64,000 nt of DNA, from positions 62,001-126,000 of the forward strand of contig JAJKFJ010022847.1 in assembly GCA_027382625.1 (NCBI GenBank), written 5' to 3'. Made by a program: the position numbers and the translations under genes. This document shows, piece after piece, positions 30,074 through 42,227 of this stretch (positions are counted from its first letter, which is position 1; every line of letters starts with the position of its first letter). The DNA comes from Tetmemena sp. SeJ-2015. Taxonomy: Eukaryota; Ciliophora; Spirotrichea; Sporadotrichida; Oxytrichidae. The notes below the pieces were generated by a model. It made no database searches. It saw only the letters and a program-made list of their open reading frames with translations, and was not told the origin of the DNA.

Positions 30074-31242
30074 ATGTCAAAGATACTAAGTCCTTTCGTA
30101 CTTGTGCCTCAACAGCACGTGATGATAGTAGAGCGTTTCGGCAGATACATGCGCAAACTTGAGCCAGGCTTTAAGTTGAAGATTCCTTTCTTTGAGACCT
30201 ATCGCATACCATCACTCACTCAAGGAGCAAGTCTTGGGCATCGACTCTCAGACTGCTATTACTAGAGATAATGTCAAGATTAGACACTTAATATAAATAC
30301 TTTTCTATTTAGGAAAATGTTAAGTTTAATTAGAATTGATGGAGTGATGTACTTCAAAATCACAGACCCACTTAAAAGGCCTCTTACGAAGGTGAGTTAA
30401 CCTATCAGAGCTTTTCCCTCTCCTCGCTCAAGACATCCATGAGAAGTGAAATCGGAAAACTTGACCTAGATAGAACTATTATACATAAACAAAAGTCTTA
30501 TTACATGTTATGCTGTAAATGATTAACTTTTGAGGAAAGAGAAAGCTTAAACGTACATATCAAAGAAGGCTTTGAATGAGGCATCAGTGAAATGGGGCAT
30601 CGAGTGCATGCGTTATGAAATCTTGTTTATAATGAGATTTTTAATCAAGGATATCAAACCACCTGAAGAAATCAAGAGGTCTATGGAGCTCTAGGCTGAG
30701 AGTGAAAGAATCAAGAGAAGTAAGATTCTTAACTCAGAGGGAGAGCGCCAATCTAAGATCAACATAGCTGAGGGAATTAAGCAGAGCGCAATTCTTAGAT
30801 GGTCAAGGTAACGCTTCCAAGATCTTAGAAGAAGCAAGAGGTATTTGCCAGTCTCTAGAGCGCATTGCCAAGTCAATTGACTCAGGCCCTAACGGTCGCG
30901 GCCAAGATGCCTTAAGACTTAAACTTACCGAGCAGTATATTGAGGCTCTCAATCAAATTCTAACCACCTTCAAAGGTTTTAGTCTTGCCCACTGAGAAAG
31001 GAGGCTCAGGCTCTGGCGAGTGGAACATTGGCAAGATTGCTACTGCAATGACTTTGTACAAGCAACTTCTGGGACCACAGGGTCAGCTTCTTGCTCAACA
31101 GTCAGCAGAGGCTGAGACAAAGCTCTTCAGAGAATTACAAGAGAAGGTAGCTCAACTTAACTAGTAAAACACCAAAGGTGCTGTGAAGTCTCAAGACAAA
31201 AGATATCAATATCTTGATGACAAGGCTCTCTAATCAGAATGA
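30074..31242 (+). CDS. Stomatin/SLP2-like SPFH-domain protein
   Basis: Membrane-associated scaffold of the stomatin family; the closest look is to mitochondrial stomatin-like 2. Start MSKILSPFVLVPQQHVMIVE; the SPFH core continues FGRYMRKLEPGFKLKIPFFE, HSLKEQVLGIDSQTAITRDN, IDGVMYFKITDP, TSMRSEIGKLDLDRT, FEERESLN, VKWGIECMRYEI, KDIKPPEEIKRSMELQAESE, GNASKILEEARGICQSLERI and KLTEQYIEALNQIL, to QYLDDKALQSE and TGA. Three IESs (30279-30328, 30474-30524, 30619-30642) must be removed. Beyond these, about seven single-base insertions (near 30200, 30391, 30417, 30432, 30568, 30797, 30976) and one 2-base change near 30377 break the frame while protein similarity stays high on both sides. Assembly error or very recent decay are the simplest explanations. 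Confidence 0.85.
30279..30328 (+). other. IES, 50 bp, pointer ATTAGA
   Basis: Direct repeat ATTAGA at 30279-30284 and 30329-30334. Removal joins TRDNVKI to RIDGVMYFKITDP, the exact stomatin spacing. Confidence 0.92.
30474..30524 (+). other. IES, 51 bp, pointer AACT
   Basis: Direct repeat AACT at 30474-30477 and 30525-30528. Removal joins GKLDLDRT to FEERESLN, as in other stomatins. Confidence 0.92.
30619..30642 (+). other. IES, 24 bp, pointer AATC
   Basis: Direct repeat AATC at 30619-30622 and 30643-30646. The segment is in frame and lacks a stop, but removal gives the conserved CMRYEIKDIKPP without an 8-residue insert. Confidence 0.85.
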
Positions 31243-31391
31243 ACTTAGAAGGGTTTCGAAATGAAGAGTAAGAAACTGAAAATATATTCATATAAAATTT
31301 GCTCACGATTAGTTAGCTCTTTAATTTTATATTCATATAAATTTAACATAAAGGTCTAAAGAATTATACTTATACTCCAAACATAAAGAAA

Positions 31392-34079
31392 TCAAAGATT
31401 ATTCACATGTTTAAATATTATGTCCATATACTCTCCTGCTGATTTTCCTGCTTCAAATTTTATCATTCCTGTCTTAGGATCTTTTACCTTAATTTGTGAG
31501 TTACTGTCCTTACGAATTCAATCAGCTTAGTGTAATAGATTTTTGAAAAACAAGAATATATATGATCTTAATTCAGCCTTGTAAATGTTCTAAACTTTTG
31601 TCTAATCTCTTGAATTCCTAACTACTTAATTTTCGGATCGCTGAGTTTGACTAGAGCAATAGCTTCGCTAATGATCTTTTGATTTTTACTTTTGATATCT
31701 GGGATCAATATTCCAAAATGAGTTTAGAGGTCTTTAATAAGGGATTTAGACTGTGCCTCATTTTTGGCTTTAATCTTGCATATTGATGAGTTAGAATCAG
31801 AGGAGTGCTCTTATTAAAGTTTGATAGTTTGAAATAAAGCTCTGTGCTAATAGGAGTAGCAAGTTATTAAAATAAATAATTCTTTAAAAGTCTCTGAAAC
31901 TTTAGCATCTTTTGAAGTTGCTATAACTTTTAGAGTTCTTGAAAGCGACTACAGTAATTTATTTAAAGGATTAATCAAACTGTAGTCTCAGTTCAAAGTC
32001 AAAAACGTTTCTTTAGAGATTTTTAGCTGCTTCTTGATCATCTAGACACATCTCTCTTATGAATTATCTCTAATTCAATTTCTAAAAGAGTAGTTAGGAA
32101 AGACTTTAATCTTAGAAAATTTAACCTAGCTAGTTTAAGTGATCTCCATATTTCTATTGCAAACTTTGCAAGTTAAAATATTGAAAATTATTTTACAAAA
32201 TCTAAAGACCGTTTAAAAAATTAGGAAGCTCATTCTGAATGATTTTTGAAAAGTTTTGAGAGATAAAACCATCTGTTCTTTGTTTAAAGCGCAGACACAG
32301 AGTCATGTATCCTCTAATGAACTTAGCTTAATTTTCTATTTGCGTTTTCTTAGCATGAAGAAACTAAATTTATAATCACTTCGTATATAAAATAATTCAT
32401 TTATAGTCATAAACTCAGAGGAAACCTAAACATTTACTATGTCTCTAAAATATTCCAGTTGCTTCACTAAGTCTTAGTTAGTCAGCAGGTGTTCTTGCTC
32501 TAAGTTTTACAGAATCTTATAGCAACTCAACTCTTACTCATAAGCCAATTCATAAATAAAATTCTTATCATTAAAATACTGTAATAACTATGTGTTTTTT
32601 TTAGTTAATAACATTTTTAATTTATATTTATTTTTCATCTTTGACTTCTGGGTTGAGATTCTGAGGTTTGAATCCAAGTTTATCACATTCCTCTTTTATT
32701 CTCTAAATCTTAGGAATGATTGCTTGGGTATCAACGAAAAGGCGCAGCACTTCTTCCCGATAAGAGTTCAGTTTTTATTAAAATATTTACAAGCATTCTT
32801 TTTCGGCTCTTAATATAAATGTTCTTCATTAGAAAGAGAATATTTTCTAATTTTCATAGTTTAAATAACCTCAAGATACTAATTAATGTAAGCATTTATT
32901 TCATTTTTTTATTCAACGTAAATTTAATATTAAATATTAAATTATTGGTAATTAATTTATGATTCATTTTAAACTAGATAGTTGCAATATTTTGTCCTGC
33001 TTTCTAAATTTAAAATTAATGAAAGACTTGTTTACACTCTTTAAGACTAAAAAAATAGAATTAATTTTAAGGGTTTTTGTGTTTAGACAAACCTTACTCC
33101 ACCTGAGTAATTTGTTCGTATATTCTATGTGTCTATGCCTCTAAACTTTGCTTTATGCGGTGTATAATGTATTCTTTCATCTCTGAATCCAATCCACTCT
33201 CTTGCAATAGGGTTTGAATGTTATGGCGTTCAAGTTTTTGAACCAGCTTGATCTATCCCCCGCTTTAAATTTGAATTTGTTCTATGGTCTCCCTTACTTT
33301 TGTGTTTGCTATCTTTAACTTTTCCTCAAACATTTATTTGCCAGATGATTTCTCATTGGAGCTCACTGCTTTTTAGTTTTGAGTTGAAAGAGAGGAGGAT
33401 ATTTAATCCAGAGAACTTAAATCCTTAAGCATATTCTGTGTAGTTGACAAGCTCACTTGATGGATTTTATCTTAGAGTATGGATTCATCTCTTTAACAGT
33501 TGCTGCTTATGTCTACTCGCAAACTTTTAATCGCCTGCTCTGCTTTTGCTTCTCTCAAAGCTTGTTTAATTATTTAAAAATAGAAAATATACTGGGAGGC
33601 TGTAATTTCTATATCCATTTATAATTTAATTGAGCTTAAAGTTATTGCCTCTTTTGACCCTGAACATCTAGGAGCTATTTTCTCCTGCTCTCTAGTGTTT
33701 CAAGATTTTGCTGTCTAGCTGAGGACTAGGGATATCTAAGTAATACTTCACTAGTCTTGCTCGCATCATCTGTATGGCGTAGTCTGCTACACATAAACTA
33801 AATCAGATTTGCACCAGACTAAGAGCTAGACAGAATTCTCAAAAGGTCAAATTTTGTGATCGAAGAAGTATTTGTCTAGTTCTTGTTTTTAGATGGTCTT
33901 GAGTTCTCTAGTACATTTGAATAAGATGGGAAGGCAAGTTGAGAATTCACTAAAGAGGCTAACTACTCACAAATAGCCAAATTAAACTAGTCCTTGTTTT
34001 GCGTGCTCCTATTTGCAGAGGAAGAAGGTAGGTTCAAGTTAGGAGCCTAAATAGTTTTAAAATACAGATTTTGCGACAT
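31392..34079 (-). CDS. Coiled-coil protein, unknown
   Basis: Minus strand, start MSQNLYFKTIQAPNLNLPSS at 34079; the first 200 codons are open without interruption (FNLAICEQLASLVNSQLAFP, SGANLIQFMCSRLRHTDDAS, NLETLESRRKQLLDVQGQKR). A frame change then leads to KQALREAKAEQAIKSLRVDI and FEEKLKIANTKVRETIEQIQ, all coiled coil. The C-terminal half reads VLRLFVDTQAIIPKIQRIKE, YEQELSCYKILQNLEQEHLL, KFIRGYMTLCLRFKQRTDGF, KSKNQKIISEAIALVKLSDP and KDPKTGMIKFEAGKSAGEYM, with TGA at 31392-31394. The layout, a globular head then long coils, suggests a microtubule or chromosome structural role, but no family is recognised. Confidence 0.65.
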
Positions 34080-34517
34080 TTTAAATTCAATTTAAATGAG
34101 TTTTTAATTCCTAAAAATATCTGCTTAGAATGTGTGTGATTCTCTTGAAGTGGATTGATAAAATAGATTCAAATATTTATCTTGGATTTTTAGTGGAAAA
34201 TGTAGGCCTCTTCTGTTACCTTGGGGGTTTCAAATTATGATTACTAAGTATTTTCAAACATACAATGCTTTATAGAAAATAGTATTTCATATAATAAAAA
34301 ATGTAACTTAAACATGGAGAGCTATTCAATAAGTTGCATTGAACTTGAGTTTATGTTAAAATTGTTATTGGCTGTCCTCAAATTTTGACTGTGTGTATCA
34401 TTTTTTGGTTTTAAAACATGAAAGATAATTTAAATGAGAATGAAAGAAATTATTCGAGAAAAAATACTCTTCCACTAAAAAATAAGCAAAAAATTTAAAT
34501 CTGCTAAATAAAACATC
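34080..34517. other. AT-rich intergenic stretch
   Basis: Between the start of one minus-strand gene and the stop of the next. No coding signal seen; any regulatory sequence for the downstream coiled-coil gene would be here. Confidence 0.5.
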
Positions 34518-37095
34518 TCAATGCTTAAAATCATATGTTTATTTTTGCAGATATTCATGTCTTACTTAGAATCCTCTAATTTATTAAACTTATTCAAAAT
34601 TAATTTTTGGTAAAATATCTAATCCTCTCGAAGCTTCTTACTCACTTAATTACTATGAGGAGTATATCTCAAAATTTCTATCAATATTTTGCTAATTGCT
34701 TTCATTTTTCTAGGTCTATTAATATGAGCTTTAGCTGTATAAAATTCTAGGACCTAAGTCATTAGACTTGGGATTAAGGTATTACTAGTTATCACGGGAA
34801 GAAATTATTTATTAAAAAAAAGATAACTTCATTTTTAAATTTCTTGCTTTAACTTCAATTAACTTCTGCTATCTTATTCAATAAAAGATTAAGAAATCAT
34901 TTTAATTGATAATCAAAAGCGCTATTCGTCATAACCTAAATTAAACTAGAGTCCGCTTAAACATTGCCTTTATTTTAAGCGACTTCTGTTTCCATCATTA
35001 TACTTGACGAATCTAAAGCAAATGACTATCGCATCATATTTACTAAAGAAGATGCATACGTTTTATAATCATAAAAGAGTATTGATCTGGAAGCACTTCT
35101 TAAGTTTATTAATGCTTTACTTTAATAACCTATTGCTGATTTCTTGGCCACCTGCTCTAAATATCTTAGAGGATCTTTTGAGAACTAAGTTGAGAAATGT
35201 TCGTCTATCCTCTTTTGAATTAATCTTCTGTTAGCTATCCTTAAAAATGAGCATCTATATTCAACTCTGATTGGGAAATTCTCTGTTGAGGGATCTTTTT
35301 TATAAAAGAAGATTAGTCAGCTTAATAATCTATTAAACTAATTCAAAAGAGGAAAATTAATTAGCAGCTGAAGTATTCTAATCATTTTAAAACTAAAGTT
35401 GCTCATCTTAGCTTTTTCTTTGCATCAACTACTCTAATAACTTTTAGCTGTTGACGCCTTCTTAGCTATCAACCTCATTTATATCATCACCATCGTCATT
35501 AAAAATGAATCCATCATCTTCATCTTCTTCATCACCGCTTCCCATCAATTTCACTTAATGCATCAGTGAATTATCTTTTGCATCCTTACCCTAATGAATA
35601 ATAGCTTGATTCGCATTTTTATCTCCTCTAAAGGTATCAACGAAATTATCTTTACTATTAGCTTAAAGAATTTACCCAGCCAGAGATTATCCTTCTTCTT
35701 TATAAGCTTCATTTATTTAAGGAGATGGATTCGAATTGAAGGGTATCTCTTTTGGTTCGAAAGTTATAAATTCTTTTCTTGTAGTCATATCTTTATTTAA
35801 ACCTTACTTGTCAAAGCTTTAGTTATTCATAGCTTGTTCTTTAGACTCTCTGAAAATATTTTCATGAGATTGTGACACCTTTTGCTATTATCCTCCAGTT
35901 ATCTCTTAATCATTATTTCGAAATTTTCCTGAAAAATTATTGTGAGACTAATTAATCTGCCCGTCTTTGGGAATCGCAAGATCACTGAAGGATTAATTAT
36001 GCGCATCTCTTTGAAGTAAAAATGCTTAAGATTTAATTTACTACTCATTTGAAAATATCATATTTTGCTGTTCTGCCTTTCTCTATACATCTCTTTATTT
36101 CCCGAAATTAGTTGGCATTTAACTTGATGTGATAGTTTGATCGTTTATAAAAATTGAGTTATCTTGTGGTCTTATATTTTAAAGGGTACTCTCTCCGCTT
36201 ATTTCAAACAAGTTAATATTTTATATAAATAAGCATATTAGAAAGTTTGGATCCTTCTATCTGGCATGCTAGTAAGAAGTGTGCACTATCCTTTTGTTAT
36301 TTAAATCTTGCTGCTAGTTAAAATATGGAGCTTGGTGAAATATTCTCTCTCCATTTTCTTCACTCTGTCTGGTAATTTACTTTCCTTGACTTATCTTGGT
36401 TGAGTCTTTAACTCCTTGCCAAGGCCTTTAAATGCCAATATTCTCCTGGCGTTCTTTTAAGAGTTGAAAGTACATCTACTTGTAGTCTATATTCAAATTT
36501 AAACATCATCTTCAATTAAATTAAGCAAATTTATTATTCTACTCTGGGTGAATTTGCTATCTTTTCTTATCTGCTTCAGCTTAACTTATTCCATTTTACT
36601 GTCTACCACTTTAGTCAACTGCATTTTTATTTAGAATCCTCTGAGGCTAGTTAAAATTGGATTAGGTTTGTAGGAGTGAGCCCCTTGGAGACTTTATGGA
36701 CTAATCGAATTAGGAGTTATTAAATTCAGTCAAGTCATCCCTAATGTTGAATCTCTACTCTTAGTGGTCACCTGATATCGCCAATATGTAAGGCTTCTCA
36801 TCCACATACTCCTCCTCTTAACTTAGGCATAAATTGAATTAAAAAAATGTTTATAACTCTGGAATTGATGATGCTGTTACTTGGCCGGATCTTTGGATTT
36901 TTCAATTGACATAAATCTTTCAAAGTTTTACTGCTGAAACTATTTTAATTACCCGTAAGCTTTTTTACCGATCAGTTGATGCTGCTACTGCTCAAATCGT
37001 TTTTAACTTTCGGATGTTCTCAAATTCCAATTCATTGAAGACTACTGAAAGGATTTAAAGACATGAGGGGAGGAGAATTCATCGTCACTTGACAT
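34518..37095 (-). CDS. Gln/Asn/Ser-rich protein, unknown
   Basis: Minus strand, start MSSDDEFSSPHVFKSFQQSS at 37095, TGA at 34518-34520. Readable parts: KRFEQQQHQLIGKKAYGQLK, FMSIEKSKDPAKQQHHQFQS, MYFQLLKERQENIGIQRPWQ, QKDPNFLICLFIQNINLFEI, LQRDAHNQSFSDLAIPKDGQ, MGSGDEEDEDDGFIFNDDGD, RRTFLNLVLKRSSKIFRAGG and EIYSSQQLSEQEASRGLDIL. Mostly low complexity with an acidic patch. Frame changes near 36700, 36480 and 35800 mark introns or IESs. No domain recognised. Confidence 0.6.
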
Positions 37096-37489
37096 AATCG
37101 AATGCTTTATATCCTTTTAAGGAATGTTTTTGTCTTTAAATCTTCTATTATAGTTATAAAGATTAAACAATTTCTATTTTGGATATTTCTGTTTCTTAAG
37201 TTCCTTTTCTCTCCTGACATTGAACGATCTGAAAATGTTTGCTTTCTCTCTTCAAAATTTAAACCTAAATTTTTAATATATCTATTCACATACCTTAAAA
37301 AATATGTAAAATAATTTTGATAAATGAAAAATTATTTATTTATATATAATTGAATTAATATTTTTATTCCTTCACCCTAGCTTGAATATATGTTTTCATT
37401 CCTTTATTTAAGGTTGAACCCTGCTTTCACCGGAGAGATCTGATTAGTTTACTTCCCATTCTTGTTTCTATTCTTATGATTTGCTTTCT
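37096..37489. other. AT-rich intergenic stretch
   Basis: Between two minus-strand genes. Nothing recognised beyond AT-rich DNA; short open frames here on both strands look like chance. Confidence 0.5.
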
Positions 37490-39632
37490 TCAAACTTTTA
37501 TGCAATAACTTTTTAAATTAAAAACTTTATACAGCTACTCTCCCAACCTTGCGCATAGATATCCTGAATTCTCTTCCTGCTGGATTGAAAAATGGTTTCT
37601 CTAGTGGAGTCTCATAAACATAAGTATATAATTAATTTGTTGCTATCTCATTGGTAACAAACTCACCCTCTTCCTCTTCCCTATCTCTAGATAGCTGTCT
37701 TTAAACCCATTTGTCTCTGCTTCTGCTCCTATTGTCTTAAAACTTACCATGCTCGGGATTATAATTCTAGACTCTACCCTCACTCCTTAGTTTACTTCTC
37801 TACTCCCTAAAGCTAGTTATCTGAAAATGCCTGCTCTCGAGCTGTTCTATACTCTTCCTCAGTTTGTCTAATAGAGCAGTTGGAGCTTTGTGCTTTTCTA
37901 GGAATTTCTCAATGCTTAAACCCTATTGATAAGAACCTAACGACTCAGAAAAATCCTGTAGGAATTCCAGCTCAACTCCCTTATTGTAATATGCTACTAT
38001 TAGAGCTTGATAAGTTTCCTAGATCTCGGATTTCAATTATTCTAAACTATGTTAGTTTACTTCTTAATGGGGCAGATTTGAAGGAGAAGTCTAAGGAGAT
38101 GAAAGGGAAATAAATCCTTAAGTTGAAGTTAGAAGTTACTCCATCTTCTAGTCTACCATTTCTTGCTCTGGCTCTTTTATCCCTGTCAGTATTTTCACTG
38201 CCTTACTCTCCTTATCTCAAATAATTTGAATTACTTTGTTCTTTATAAGTTTAACATAAAATTTAATAATATTTATCTTCTATCCTCTTTTGCTAAAATA
38301 TGAATTAAAGAAAAGAAAGCTGTTCCAAATGATATTCTAGGACATTGATAGCAGCATCTGCATATGAGAGAGCTTCCTCATGCTTCTTGAGTTACGAATA
38401 AATTGCACAAAAATTTAGGAAAGTCGTTGCTTGGCCAGTGGGAGCCTTATTTTGATATTTCTCTTGCGCCGCCGCCATCTTTAAGTAATTCAAAGCTACT
38501 TCAATTTAAAATATAGTAAATATCTTATGTATCCATATTAAGACTTTGGCATGGTTGATCCTACATTGAATTAAATTATATGTTATCTTACTTTTTGTAG
38601 TAGCATGCTAGGTTATTGTATGTCATAGAGAAGAGCATACTGATTTGCATCTTTCTCTCATTCTCGCTTTCTCTCTGCTTTAAGTTATTTGAAAATCCAG
38701 ATATCTGAGACTTCTATCTGAGGCCACTCAAAGGAGATCCATCTTCAAATATAGAATCACTGCCCTTTTCATACTTAAGGTGATTCTCTTTCAGAGTTTA
38801 CTCAGCTGCTTTCAGAAGTTTAAAGCACAGCTAGTTCTTATTTTAATTCAGCGCATCCACTGACTGCTTATTAAAAAGATATCTAAATATAATACATAAT
38901 TGCTTGTTCAAGGTCACGATATAGATTTGAAAAGAGTTAAAATTTGAAAAGCTCAGCTTCAAGAAGTCGTCAAATACAAGGTCTTTGGAATAATTAATAC
39001 ATTCACAGATATTTATTTCTTAAGAAAGAATAAGCGTCTCTAAAAGAACTCAGGCCGTGAAGGGCGGGAGAAGCAGCAGTGTTATTAACAATGTAATTAG
39101 ATTTGTTCTAACCGAATTCACTCTTATTCCTTTGGTTAAAGTAATACTTCTAGAAACTTTATCTTGCCTTTTGAAAGTTGCCAGCGCTAACATTAGGAGA
39201 AAAGTTCATCCTATACTTTAAGAGAGGAGAATCTTATTGCTCGTAAATTTATTACTAGCCATTCTCCTTCTGCGATTCATATTAGCCTCCAGCTACATTA
39301 ACCAAAGCCTCCCCGCTTTGTGTGTGGGGCTGTTTACTAAAGCTGCTAAGTTACTAACTCTATATTGAATCAGTAGCTCTTTTCTAATCCTCTTTCCTAA
39401 GACTCCTCTGCTTTAGTATCAAGTTTTATTGGCTGGCTTTAATATTTGCATGTTTATTCTTTATCGGAGACTATCTGAGATTCTAATTTATAGAGTTTCT
39501 TTAAAGATTTTTCTCAGAACCTATACTCACCATTTGCGTTTAAGGATCCGAATAAATATTCTGATTGTAGTATATGTTAGAGTGGTCTTTTTCCTAATTC
39601 AGTGGGCGGTAGTATCTCTGTCTCGAACTCAT
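37490..39632 (-). CDS. TPR-repeat protein
   Basis: Minus strand, start MSSRQRYYRPLNQEKDHSNI at 39632. A long Gln/Ser-rich N-terminus (SIQSQQLSSFSKQPHTQSGE, GNFQKARQSFQKYYFNQRNK) precedes helical repeats: MLFSMTYNNLACYYKK, FEIEVALNYLKMAAAQEKYQ, TTFLNFCAIYSQLKKHEEAL, SYADAAINVLEYHLEQL, then ETYQALIVAYYNKGVELEFL and SESLGSYQQGLSIEKFLEKH. The NLAxxY, NxCAIYSxLxKHxEAL and YYNxGVExEFL patterns are tetratricopeptide-like, so a protein-binding scaffold is likely. Introns lie after ACYYKK and after YNPEH. A 13-bp CAGGA-flanked segment near 37560 gives the ending PFFNPAGYLCARLGEQLYKV and TGA at 37490-37492. Confidence 0.75.
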
Positions 39633-39720
39633 GGTTTTATTGGCAGATTAGTTTGCTAAAATCCTAGGTTCCTCTTTTTTCATTAAAGCAGGTGATATTA
39701 ATTTTATTTGCAATATATAT

Positions 39721-39756
39721 CCATCCAATCCTATCCCATCCCATCCCATCCACTCC
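39721..39756 (+). repeat. CCCAT pentanucleotide microsatellite
   Basis: Tandem CCCAT units (about three perfect, flanked by degenerate copies such as CCAATCCTAT) in the 213-bp gap between the TPR gene start and the sorting-nexin start. Confidence 0.8.
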
Positions 39757-39845
39757 TATTCTTATTTAATTGAATGGTTGAGTAAAAATATAAGAATATT
39801 GAGAGAAATCCTAAACTAAATTATATAGAAGCTATTAGTCAAGAA

Positions 39846-42127
39846 ATGATGATCAAGAGAGATTTCATGATGCAGAGTACAGTCAGTGAATTTGAAGAAT
39901 TAAAAGGAGATCCACAGGCTTAAATTCACAATAAGCTTACAAATGAAGAAACTGAGGGAGAGAAAGGATTGGAAGATTCTGACATTCATCAAAATATTTA
40001 TGAGTGATGATAAGTTTCATTATCTGTTCTAATTTAGGTGAACAAACGATTTAGGAAGGCAAATTATGCAAAGAAATTGGAAGAGGAGGCAAAGAGGTAC
40101 CAGTGCAAACTAATAGAAAAGTTTGATGATTAGTTGGCTCTTTCTTAGGATCAGCCACAAATTCTGATATAAAAAATGCCAGCACCCATAGTGGAGGAGT
40201 TGAAGCATTACAGGGTGTTCTCAGAAGTTAGTATAAAAAAGATAAGATGGCATTAGTAGAAGTAAGTCACTCTAGAATTTTTGATTACTCGTTTATAACA
40301 TCTGATGTAGCTTTGTGTCAGGATAAGTACAGTATCTAGTAGAATCTACTTCAGTAAATGTGCCTTCCACAATCAAGAAGAATCTATGGCTTGCTTATAT
40401 TGAAAACTAAGAAGAAAAAACACACATGGCAGTATGGAGAAGCTACGAGCAATTCTATGGTCTTTATGAATCTTTGCTTTCTTTCCACCCAGAATTTTTG
40501 GCTCCTCCTATTCCTTCTTAGAGTCTAAAGCATTCTCTATTGAAAGACATGGATTCAGAATTTCTGCAGGGAATGCAAAGGGATCTGGATTATTTCCTGT
40601 AAAGATTGAACACACACCCCAAGCTTAGAAGGTCTAAGCTGCTTAGTTCTTTCCTAACTCATCAGGATTTGGATCCTGATTAAGATGGATAAGATGATGA
40701 AGCTGAAGTTGAAAGTTTTAAAAGCGACTAGGTATCCTTAACTCAGAGTGAGTTAGTTGCTTTTGAAAAGATAGAGCACAACTAATTCTCGACCAATAAG
40801 TATATTAAATAAACTGTGAAGAGTATCGCATCTTACCCTTAGCAGAGTCTTAGCAAATATTGGATTCTTCAGCTCATAGGATCTAAGATGCTCTAAGTTA
40901 AAACACAATTATAAGCAATGAAATTAGCATACAATTATATTTAGTTAAAGACATTATCAAGGACAGTTTAAATTTTTTAAACTTCTTCATTTAAAATTCT
41001 TTAAATTAAAATGGTATCTCTTAAAATGAATTAAAGGAGGCTGTAAATAAAGACCTAGAGAGAGAATATGAATCTAAGGTCAACTAGCCATCCGAAGAAC
41101 TAGAAACCAGACTTAATTAGTTGCACCTCATTTGTAAAACATCAATTAAAAATCAAAGAAGAAAGGTCACATCACTTTCACTTGTAGAGAAAATATTTAC
41201 AGAAATCTTGCAACTGAACAGCGACCCAAGAAAGCCTGAGAATGAATTTTAAAGAGAATAAGTCATCACAAATAATCTTCAAACTATAAATGGAGATACT
41301 TAGAGATTTCTTGAACCCTAGTAAAACATCTTAATTGATGTTTTGTATTACAGGCGCTAACTGACATCAATAAGACGCTAAATTAAGTCTCGCCAGAGTC
41401 AAATTCAAGATTTTAAGAGCTACCACTATCAGTAATTGAGTGACAGAGACTCAGAGTGGACGAGGGGACATCAGGAGGTCCTGAATGACTTGCAGAATCA
41501 TATAATTCAAGTTTCAAAAAGCCACATCAAAGAGTTTTAAACTCTACGTGAAGAAATTCAAAATTTCTTGATCATATGCATGAAGGAAATCGCCAAGAGC
41601 CATTTCAGATTTGCCTCATCTAATCTCTGGGAGTATGAACAATTTAAATTTGAATTTAAATTATACATAATGAAGAAAGAAAGTAGTCTGAAGTAATCGA
41701 TCAAAATAGGGATTAAAATGATATTGGTGAAATAAATTAAAATCTTCACAAAAAGTTCGTGGCTATGCGAACTAACAGCAACTATATGTATTCCTTTTTC
41801 GACCCAAGCATTAGCAATTCTCAAAACAGCATAAAATTATGCAATAAGTTTTTCACCAGTACTTTTAAAGGGTAAATTCCTCTTTTTTAATTTTCATTTA
41901 TCCCTAAAAATGTAAATATGTAATAGAAAATTATTCAGAGGTAATTATTTCAAAGTATTTTACTTTTTAAATGGCTATAAATATATTGTTTTAGCGTTGG
42001 AGCAGAAATTAATGCGTCGGGTCCTTTAGAAGCTGATATTTAAAAAGCTTAGATAAAGGAAGAAGAGAGTTCAGTAAGAGAGTAGTTTTACCCTAATTTC
42101 TAAGACTACAATTATAACCCAAGATGA
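39846..42127 (+). CDS. Sorting nexin (PX domain plus BAR-like coil)
   Basis: Phosphoinositide-binding endosomal coat protein of the sorting-nexin class. Start MMIKRDFMMQSTVSEFEELK at 39846, TGA at 42125-42127. After an acidic N-terminus comes a PX domain: VPSTIKKNLWLAYIENQEEK, MAVWRSYEQFYGLYESLLSF, HPEFLAPPIPSQSLKHSLLK, FLQGMQRDLDYFLQRLNTHP, KLRRSKLLSSFLTHQDLD. The FxPPIP and the YFLxxLxxHPxLRxSxLLxxFL segments are diagnostic. The remainder is helical (NELKEAVNKDLEREYESKV, SLSLVEKIFTEILQLN, QIQDFKSYHYQQLSDRDSEW, LREEIQNFLIICMKEIAKSH), as in a BAR domain. Introns occur after QNIYE, after DKMALVE and before VGAEINASGPLEAD. A second, related gene follows at once. Confidence 0.85.
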
Positions 42128-42227
42128 TTATGATTAATGATGAATGTATTGATTATTAATTTTCTTAAGGATTAAATTTTAATCAGTAAAAATTTGAAAG
42201 ATTAAGATATAGAAAATATATTATAAA

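Noticed and set aside
30279..30642. The interruptions in the stomatin gene as spliceosomal introns.
   Set aside because: No placement within the flanking repeats gives GT...AG ends, whereas true introns elsewhere start GTAAG/GTAAT and end in AG.
37880..38113. Plus-strand open frame of 77 codons.
   Set aside because: The minus strand here encodes clear TPR-like helices, so this is a shadow.
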